This document shows positions 58,427 to 64,000 of a stretch of 64,000 nt of DNA, one piece after another. Source of the stretch: FEB-35 sp050263095 (GTDB lineage Bacteria; Desulfobacterota; Deferrimicrobia; Deferrimicrobiales; Deferrimicrobiaceae); contig JBLNEW010000043.1 in assembly GCA_050263095.1 (NCBI GenBank), positions 1 to 64,000 on the forward strand. Reading direction: 5' to 3'. Below the pieces are notes generated by a model, which saw only the letters and a program-made list of their open reading frames with translations, was not told where the DNA came from and made no database searches. The stretch's first letter is position 1. Each line of letters starts with the position of its first letter. A program made the translations under genes and the position numbers.

Positions 58427-61210
58427 TTATCCGGCTACGGCCTCGGCGCACCGGCCGCACAATTCCGGGGCGCCGGGGATGGTCCCGACGGAAGGGTAGT
58501 GGTTCCAGCAGCGCTCGCACTTTCCCCACGGGGCCTTTTCGACCTTGGCCTTCAGCCCCGGGAACGCCGCGCTCTCGTAGACATCCGGGCCCGAAACGTC
58601 GCCCGCCTCGATCCCCGAGACGATCAGGACGTCCTGTATTTCACGGGCGTGGGTCCCGAACAGGTCCGCGAACGGGCCCGGCGCCACCTTCACGAGCGCG
58701 TCCTGGTCGCTGCCGATCGTTTTCTCCTTGCGCGCGGCTTCGAGCGGCTGGGCGATCTCGGCCCTCAAGGCAAGGATCCGCTCCCATCGCGCCGCCGTCT
58801 CGTCGTCCCCAGGAAGCTCATCGGGCTTCGGAAGGTCGGACAGGAAAACGCTCTGCGGCTTCCCCGGGAACGCGGGCAGATGTCCCCACGCCTCCTCGGC
58901 GGTGAACGACAGCACCGGGGCGAGCAGGGAGAGCAGGCCGCGCGTTATCTCGAAGAGCGCCGTCTGCGCGGACCGCCTGGCCGGATCGTCCGCCCTGGAG
59001 CAGTACAGTCGGTCCTTCAGCACGTTCAGGTAGAAGCTGGACATGTCCACGGCGCAGAAGTTGTTCACCGCATGGAAGATAAGGTGGAACTCGTACGTTT
59101 CGTATGCGCGCAGCACCTTCTCCGCGAGCCTGCGGAAGAGGATGAGCGCGTAAATATCCATCTCCGGCATGCGGTCGCGCGGGACCGAGTCCTTTTCCGG
59201 CGAGAAGCCGTCCAGGTTGCCCAGCAGGAAGCGGATCGTGTTGCGTATCTTGCGGTAGGCCTCGGTCAGCCGGTCCAGGATGTCCTTGGAGAGCCGGACG
59301 TCGTCGCGGTAGTCCTCGGCGGAGACCCAGAGCCGCAACAGCTCAGCCCCGTGCTTTTTGATGATCTCCTCGGGCGCGATGACGTTCCCCTTGGACTTGT
59401 GCATCGCCTCGCCCTTGCCGTCCACCACGAAGCCGTGGGTCAGGACGGCCTTGTAGGGGGCCGCCTGGCGCGTGCCGACCGCCGCCAGGAGCGAGGAGTG
59501 GAACCAGCCGCGATGCTGGTCGGATCCCTCGAGGTAAAGGTCGACCGGGACCCCAAGGTTCTCCTTGCCCTCGCAGACGCATGCGTACGAAACGCCGGAG
59601 TCGAACCACACGTCCAGGATGTCGGTCTCCTTTCCGAACTCCCTCCCCCCGCAGGACGGGCAGGCAACGCCCGGCGGGATCAGCTCGTTTACGTCCCTGT
59701 CGAACCAGGCATCGGCGCCTTCCCTCTCGAAGAACCCTGCGACGTGGTCGATGAGCTTCCTGTCGAGAAGGTAGTGCCCGCACCCCGCGCACTGGAAGAT
59801 GGCGATCGGGACTCCCCACGACCGCTGGCGGGAGATGCACCAGTCCGGGCGATTGGCGATCATCCCCTCGATCCTTTCCTGACCCCACGCGGGGATCCAG
59901 CGGACCTTTCGGATCTCCGAAAGCGCGTTCGCCCTCAAGCCGGTGTTATCCATGGATATGAACCATTGCTTGGTCGCCCTGAAGATCACCGGGTGCTTGC
60001 ATCGCCAGCAATGGGGGTACGAGTGTGTGACCTTGGCCTCCCGCATAAGGGCGCCGGTTTCGGCCAGCTTGGAGTTGACGCGCGGGTTCGCGTCGAAGAC
60101 CTGCATCCCCGCGAAGAAGGGGACGTCCGGGGTGAACCTGCCCGCGTCGTCCAGCGGCGCGTAGATCTCCAGCCCGTATTTAAGCCCCGTTTCGTAGTCT
60201 TCCCGACCGTGGCCGGGCGCCGTGTGGACGCATCCCGTTCCGGCGTCGAGCGTCACGTAGTTGCCGAGGACGAGGATCGAATCGCGGCCGGCGAAGGGGT
60301 GCCCGCAGCGGAGCCGCTCGAGGTGGGCGGCGCCGAACGACGCGAGGCGCTTCGGGGTTTTCAGGCCGACCTCTTCCGCGAACCGGTCCGCAAGCCCTTC
60401 CGCCACCACGTACGCCTCGCCGCCTGACTCCAGCGCGACGTAGGTGAAGTCCGGATGCAGCGCTATCGCCAGGTTCGAAGGGATCGTCCAGGGGGTAGTG
60501 GTCCAGATGACGAAGAACGTCTTCTTCCCCGCGAGGGCGGGGTGGATCTTCTCGGGCGGATCGAGAAAGGGAAACTTCACGTGAATTGAAGGCGAGGTGT
60601 GGTCGGCATACTCGACCTCGGCCTCGGCCAGGGCTGTCCTGCAAGACAGGCACCAGTAGACGGGCTTTGTGCCCTTGTAGACGGAGCCCGACCCGACGAA
60701 TCTGCCGAATTCCCGCAGTATCCCCGCCTCGTAGTCGAAGGACATCGTCCGGTAGGGATTCTCCCAGTCGCCCAGAACGCCCAGCCGCTTGAACTCCTGC
60801 CGCTGGACGTCGATGAACTTGGCCGCGTATTCGCGGCAGAGCTTTCGCTTCTCCCCGGTCGGAATAGCTTCCTTTTTCGCCCCGAGGTTCTTGTCCACCT
60901 GGTGCTCGATCGGCAGCCCGTGGCAGTCCCATCCGGGGACGTACTCCGCCCACCCGCCCGAAAGGCCCCGGTATTTCACTATGACGTCCTTGAGGATCTT
61001 GTTCAGTGCGTGGCCTATATGTATGTGGCCGTTGGCGTAGGGGGGGCCGTCGTGAAGGACGAACTTGTCGTTCCCCCGCCGGCGATCCGCCATTGCTCGG
61101 TAGAGGCCCATCTTCTCCCACCCCGCCAGTATCTCGGGCTCGCGCTGCGAGAGGTTCGCCCTCATCGGGAACCCGGTCTGCGGCAGGTTCAGCGTGTTCT
61201 TGTAATCCAT
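58427..61210 (-). CDS. ileS: Isoleucyl-tRNA synthetase
   Basis: 927 residues. PYANGHIHIGHALNK (HIGH motif) near residue 57, WDCHGLPIEHQVDKN, editing domain TTPWTIPSNLAIALHP, the MHKSKGNVI variant of KMSKS near 605 and a C-terminal zinc site CERCWNHYPS...CGRCAEA. Length and order as in the bacterial type. Heads the ileS-lspA-lgt operon. Confidence 0.97.
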   Translation of the reverse strand: MDYKNTLNLPQTGFPMRANLSQREPEILAGWEKMGLYRAMADRRRGNDKFVLHDGPPYANGHIHIGHALNKILKDVIVKYRGLSGGWAEYVPGWDCHGLPIEHQVDKNLGAKKEAIPTGEKRKLCREYAAKFIDVQRQEFKRLGVLGDWENPYRTMSFDYEAGILREFGRFVGSGSVYKGTKPVYWCLSCRTALAEAEVEYADHTSPSIHVKFPFLDPPEKIHPALAGKKTFFVIWTTTPWTIPSNLAIALHPDFTYVALESGGEAYVVAEGLADRFAEEVGLKTPKRLASFGAAHLERLRCGHPFAGRDSILVLGNYVTLDAGTGCVHTAPGHGREDYETGLKYGLEIYAPLDDAGRFTPDVPFFAGMQVFDANPRVNSKLAETGALMREAKVTHSYPHCWRCKHPVIFRATKQWFISMDNTGLRANALSEIRKVRWIPAWGQERIEGMIANRPDWCISRQRSWGVPIAIFQCAGCGHYLLDRKLIDHVAGFFEREGADAWFDRDVNELIPPGVACPSCGGREFGKETDILDVWFDSGVSYACVCEGKENLGVPVDLYLEGSDQHRGWFHSSLLAAVGTRQAAPYKAVLTHGFVVDGKGEAMHKSKGNVIAPEEIIKKHGAELLRLWVSAEDYRDDVRLSKDILDRLTEAYRKIRNTIRFLLGNLDGFSPEKDSVPRDRMPEMDIYALILFRRLAEKVLRAYETYEFHLIFHAVNNFCAVDMSSFYLNVLKDRLYCSRADDPARRSAQTALFEITRGLLSLLAPVLSFTAEEAWGHLPAFPGKPQSVFLSDLPKPDELPGDDETAARWERILALRAEIAQPLEAARKEKTIGSDQDALVKVAPGPFADLFGTHAREIQDVLIVSGIEAGDVSGPDVYESAAFPGLKAKVEKAPWGKCERCWNHYPSVGTIPGAPELCGRCAEAVAG

Positions 61211-61255
61211 CGTGACGATCGCTCCGTCGAATCGGTTAAAGCGTTACTTATACCA

Positions 61256-63547
61256 CTATTTGAACAGGTTTCGGAAGAACTCCCCTATGCCCTGCAGGCC
61301 TTTCCGGAACGTGTCGACAAGGGGATGCATGGGATGGAGCGGGCACGTCTCCTGCGGGGCGGTCCCCTCGAGGAAGGCCTCTTCAAACCGCTCCGGGCAG
61401 GCCGATGTGGCGAGGTATCCCGAAGACGGGTCGATCTCCGCGGTTATCACGCCTTGCGGAATCGGCATCGCGGGCGGCCCGGCTGCCGGGTACACGGCTT
61501 TCATGAAACGGGTCCAAATCCGAAGCGCTCCCGCGGCACCCGAAAGGTTCGTATTCCTGCCCGAGTCGGTGCCCACCCAGACGACGCACACGATGTCCGG
61601 AGTGTACCCCGCGAACCACGAGTCGCGGTAGTCGTCGGTGGTTCCGGTCTTTCCCGAGACCGGGAACAGGATCCCCGCCATGCGGGCCGAATGCCCGGTG
61701 CCACGGTCCATCACTCCTTCCAGCGCATAGGAAACGAGATATGCCGCCCGCGGATCGACCGGATTCCTGGCCTCGGTCAATCCCTGGAACACCGTTTCAC
61801 CCTTGGCGCCCATGATCGCGTCGAGCGGGAACGGCTCGTAGCGGGTCCCCCCCGAGGCCAGCGTGGCATAGGCGTAGGCGAGCTCCACCGGAGTGACCTC
61901 GAAGCTTCCCAGGGCAAGCGAGGGGACGGGTGAAAGGGGGCTCGTGATTCCCGCGTCCCGGGCGGCGGAGACGACCTCCGTCAGGCCGATCTGCGTGGCC
62001 AGCCGGACCGTCGCGGTGTTTACCGATTCCTCGATCGCCCGGCGGACGGTTATCGTGCCATACGTTTTTTCCTCGAAATTGGCCGGCGTCCACGTCCCTT
62101 CCGGCGTAGGGATCGATATCGGCTCGCCCGAAACGGTCGTGGCGAGCGTCACCTTTCCTTTTTCCCGCAGGGTCTGCTGCATCGCGGCCAACAGGACGAA
62201 CGGCTTGAACGCGCTGCCCGGCTGGCGTTTGGCGTCCGCGGCGCGGTTGAACTGCGTTTCGCCGTACCCGCGCCCCCCCACCATCGCGGTCAGCTCGCCC
62301 GTGCGCGGGTCTACCGCTACCAGCGCGGCCTGCAGGGGCTCGCCGGCTCTCCGGCCGGACCGCTCGATATCGGCCAGGCCCTGGGCCACCGCGCCTTCCG
62401 CGGCTCGCTGGTGGAACGGGTCCAGCGACGTATAGACCCGGAAGCCCGACCGGTAAAGCTTCACGTCACCTATGCGGTCCTCGGCGTACCTCTGGACGTA
62501 GTCCGCGAAGTACTCTCCGCCCCGCACCGGCATGGGCCGGGGATTCGTCCTCACGGGCGAGCGGGAAGCCCGTTCCGATTCCCCCGGCTTTATCATCCCG
62601 AGCTGCGCCATCCTGGAAAGGACCCAGTCCCTGCGCTCCCTGGCCGCCTTCGGCTGCCGCATGGGCGAGTACCTGCTGGGCGATCGGATGATCCCCGCAA
62701 GCAGGGCGGCCTCCTCCAGCGACAGCTCCCCGACGCTCTTGGAGAAGTAGAACCTCGCCGCCTCCTCGGCGCCGTAGATCCCCCTTGGCCCCTCCTGCCC
62801 GAAGTAGATCTTGTTGAAATACGCCTCCAGTATCTCCTTCTTGCTGAACCGGATCTCCATGACGAGGGCCAGTTCCGCCTCGCGTATCTTCCGCCATATG
62901 CTTTTTTCGGGCGTAAGGAAGAAGTTCTTGGCGAGCTGCTGCGTTATGGTCGACCCTCCCTGGGCGAACCTCATGCGGCGCAGGTTGGCGACCGCCGCCC
63001 GCACGATTCCGGGGATGTCGATGCCGATGTGGGAATAGAAGCGGGCGTCTTCCGCGGCCAGGACCGCGTCCTGGAGGCGTCCGGGGATCGCCGAGAGAGG
63101 CACCATGCGGCGGGACTCTCCGCCCGGCCCGAAAATGCGGCCTGCCTCCTCGGGCTCGAGGAGGAATTCCTCGAGGGGAGCGCCCGCCGCCGTCGAAAGG
63201 GTAGCGATGCGGCCTTCGACGACGCCGATCTCTACCGAGGAGGCGGGCTCCACCCGTTCCCCGCGCCGGAATCCCCTTGCGTGGATGCGGATCCTGTCGC
63301 CTTCCTCGGACCAGGTCCCTTCCGCGCGCGGCGAACCCGTCACCTTGCGGTAGGAAAGGCGCTTAAGCCTATCGGGAAGACGAAGGTTGCCGAGCGCATC
63401 CCCGGGGCGGACCCTTGCGGGCCGCCCGTACAGGATCGACGGGACCTCCCAGGAGTCCCGCGACATCCCCGCCCCGACCTTGTAATAAAGGTAGCCGGCG
63501 TGCAGGAGAATGAGCCCGGCGAGCGCGGGGAGAAGAAGCTTCTTCAG
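61256..63547 (-). CDS. PBP1B-like bifunctional peptidoglycan synthase
   Basis: 763 residues if translation begins at CTG 63547, giving (M)KKLLLPALAGLILLHAGYLYY, a proper membrane anchor; the first ATG (63466) would remove it. UB2H-like domain (residues about 35-130), glycosyltransferase domain (EDARFYSHIGIDIPGIVRAA, GGSTITQQLAKNFFLTPEKS, YGAEEAARFYFSK) and transpeptidase with PGSAFKP, SVN and SGKTGTT. CTG overlaps the TGA of the preceding DAHP synthase gene, so re-initiation is likely. Confidence 0.9.
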   Translation of the reverse strand: MKKLLLPALAGLILLHAGYLYYKVGAGMSRDSWEVPSILYGRPARVRPGDALGNLRLPDRLKRLSYRKVTGSPRAEGTWSEEGDRIRIHARGFRRGERVEPASSVEIGVVEGRIATLSTAAGAPLEEFLLEPEEAGRIFGPGGESRRMVPLSAIPGRLQDAVLAAEDARFYSHIGIDIPGIVRAAVANLRRMRFAQGGSTITQQLAKNFFLTPEKSIWRKIREAELALVMEIRFSKKEILEAYFNKIYFGQEGPRGIYGAEEAARFYFSKSVGELSLEEAALLAGIIRSPSRYSPMRQPKAARERRDWVLSRMAQLGMIKPGESERASRSPVRTNPRPMPVRGGEYFADYVQRYAEDRIGDVKLYRSGFRVYTSLDPFHQRAAEGAVAQGLADIERSGRRAGEPLQAALVAVDPRTGELTAMVGGRGYGETQFNRAADAKRQPGSAFKPFVLLAAMQQTLREKGKVTLATTVSGEPISIPTPEGTWTPANFEEKTYGTITVRRAIEESVNTATVRLATQIGLTEVVSAARDAGITSPLSPVPSLALGSFEVTPVELAYAYATLASGGTRYEPFPLDAIMGAKGETVFQGLTEARNPVDPRAAYLVSYALEGVMDRGTGHSARMAGILFPVSGKTGTTDDYRDSWFAGYTPDIVCVVWVGTDSGRNTNLSGAAGALRIWTRFMKAVYPAAGPPAMPIPQGVITAEIDPSSGYLATSACPERFEEAFLEGTAPQETCPLHPMHPLVDTFRKGLQGIGEFFRNLFK

Positions 63548-64000
63548 ATCGTTCGCCCCGCGGCGTCGATGAAGGCCTTCAATGATTCCATGGTCTCGCG
63601 GAACTTCTCGAACGTGAGCGACTGCGGGCCGTCGGACAGCGCCTTTTCCGGCGTGGGGTGCACCTCGATCATCAGCCCGTCGGCGCCGGCCGCGATGGCG
63701 GCGCGGGCCATCGGCGGGACGTACGCCGCGTGCCCCGTCCCGTGCGACGGGTCCACGATGACCGGCAGGTGCGTGCGCTCCCTCAAGACCGGGATGCAGG
63801 ACAGGTCGAGCGTATTGCGGGTGGCGTCCTCGAACGTGCGGATCCCCCGCTCGCAGAGGATCACCTGGCGGCTCCCCTCCGACAGGCAGTATTCCGCGCT
63901 CATCAGGTACTCCGTGATCGTCGTCATCATGCCGCGCTTGAGGAGGATGGGCCGCTTCGACTTGCCGATCCGCTTGAGGAGCGAGAAGTTCTGGACGTTG
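63544..64000 (-). CDS. aroF: DAHP synthase (type I beta), 5' part outside window
   Basis: The last 151 codons are visible: NVQNFSLLKRIGKSKRPILLKRG, VILCERGIRTFEDATRNTLDL, HLPVIVDPSHGTGHAAYVPPMARAA, ADGLMIEVHPTPEKALSDGPQSL. DPSHGTG and the PPMARAA segment fit the 3-deoxy-7-phosphoheptulonate synthase branch and not KdsA, whose ending differs. First step of aromatic amino-acid synthesis. Confidence 0.9.
   Translation of the reverse strand, partial: NVQNFSLLKRIGKSKRPILLKRGMMTTITEYLMSAEYCLSEGSRQVILCERGIRTFEDATRNTLDLSCIPVLRERTHLPVIVDPSHGTGHAAYVPPMARAAIAAGADGLMIEVHPTPEKALSDGPQSLTFEKFRETMESLKAFIDAAGRTI

Noticed and set aside
58022..60427. An 801-codon plus-strand frame
   Set aside because: It is the antisense of ileS and lspA, long only because of high GC content; composition is Arg/Gly/Val-rich with no domain.
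63544..64000. KdsA (KDO8P synthase)
   Set aside because: The related enzymes share the CERGIRTF segment, but DPSHGTG and VPPMARAA fit DAHP synthase.

Overview
The window is GC-rich and densely coded and comes from a Gram-negative (diderm) bacterium. It encodes a TolC-type outer-membrane factor, a PBP1B-like transpeptidase, lgt/lspA lipoprotein enzymes and several lipoproteins. The gene mix (pyruvate/2-oxoacid:ferredoxin-type oxidoreductase, a five-haem cytochrome, a type A2 haem-copper oxidase, proton-translocating transhydrogenase, sigma-54 control, MFS carrier of the oxalate/formate family) suggests a respiring member of the former Deltaproteobacteria (Desulfobacterota-like). That placement is inference; there is no rRNA gene here. 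I saw no tRNA, rRNA, insertion sequence, prophage or CRISPR array.

Layout. 1-1873 (minus) is the start of an unusual enoyl-CoA hydratase/acyl-CoA synthetase fusion that runs off the left edge. It diverges from pntAA-pntAB-pntB (1945-4762). 5036-13822 holds two paralogous Crp/Fnr regulators, a ChaN-like lipoprotein, an OFA-type MFS transporter with a small membrane protein, folE and a RibD-like reductase. Scattered among them are three tiny paralogous membrane proteins sharing a WAE(W/S)P motif. Five promoters here carry GTGA-N6-TCAC-like palindromes about 20-23 bp upstream of a -10 box, the geometry of class II Crp/Fnr activation. 13972-22623 runs from a small membrane protein and a beta-CASP hydrolase to SCO-coxB-coxA-coxC-coxD-ctaA-ctaB. 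22706-34229 holds a PfkB kinase, a Clp ATPase, a 12-repeat NHL lipoprotein, a DJ-1 protein, korAB and rmuC.

34246-36882 is a regulatory module: a flagellar-type sigma factor with a good sigma-54 promoter, an NtrC-family activator next to it, and a FlgM-like anti-sigma factor, with no flagellar structural genes in view. 36960-44892 holds a zincin, two aminotransferases, a FemAB/GNAT-like protein, an MshA-like glycosyltransferase and an inositol-phosphate synthase. 44950-50856 has malic enzyme, the five-haem cytochrome, plsY and a TPM/LemA operon. 51070-52861 is glnB-glnA behind a sigma-54 promoter. 53065-56492 has a TolC protein, a second NHL lipoprotein with an AT-rich patch, and an AT-rich intergenic island with 24-bp tandem repeats. 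56570-64000 (minus) ends with DAHP synthase (cut by the right edge), a PBP1B-like protein, ileS-lspA-lgt and a secreted protein.

The most interesting signals are the Crp/Fnr-linked family of WAE(W/S)P microproteins, the MshA-like/inositol-phosphate synthase pair, the hydratase-synthetase fusion, and the 24-bp repeat island in front of a winged-helix gene.
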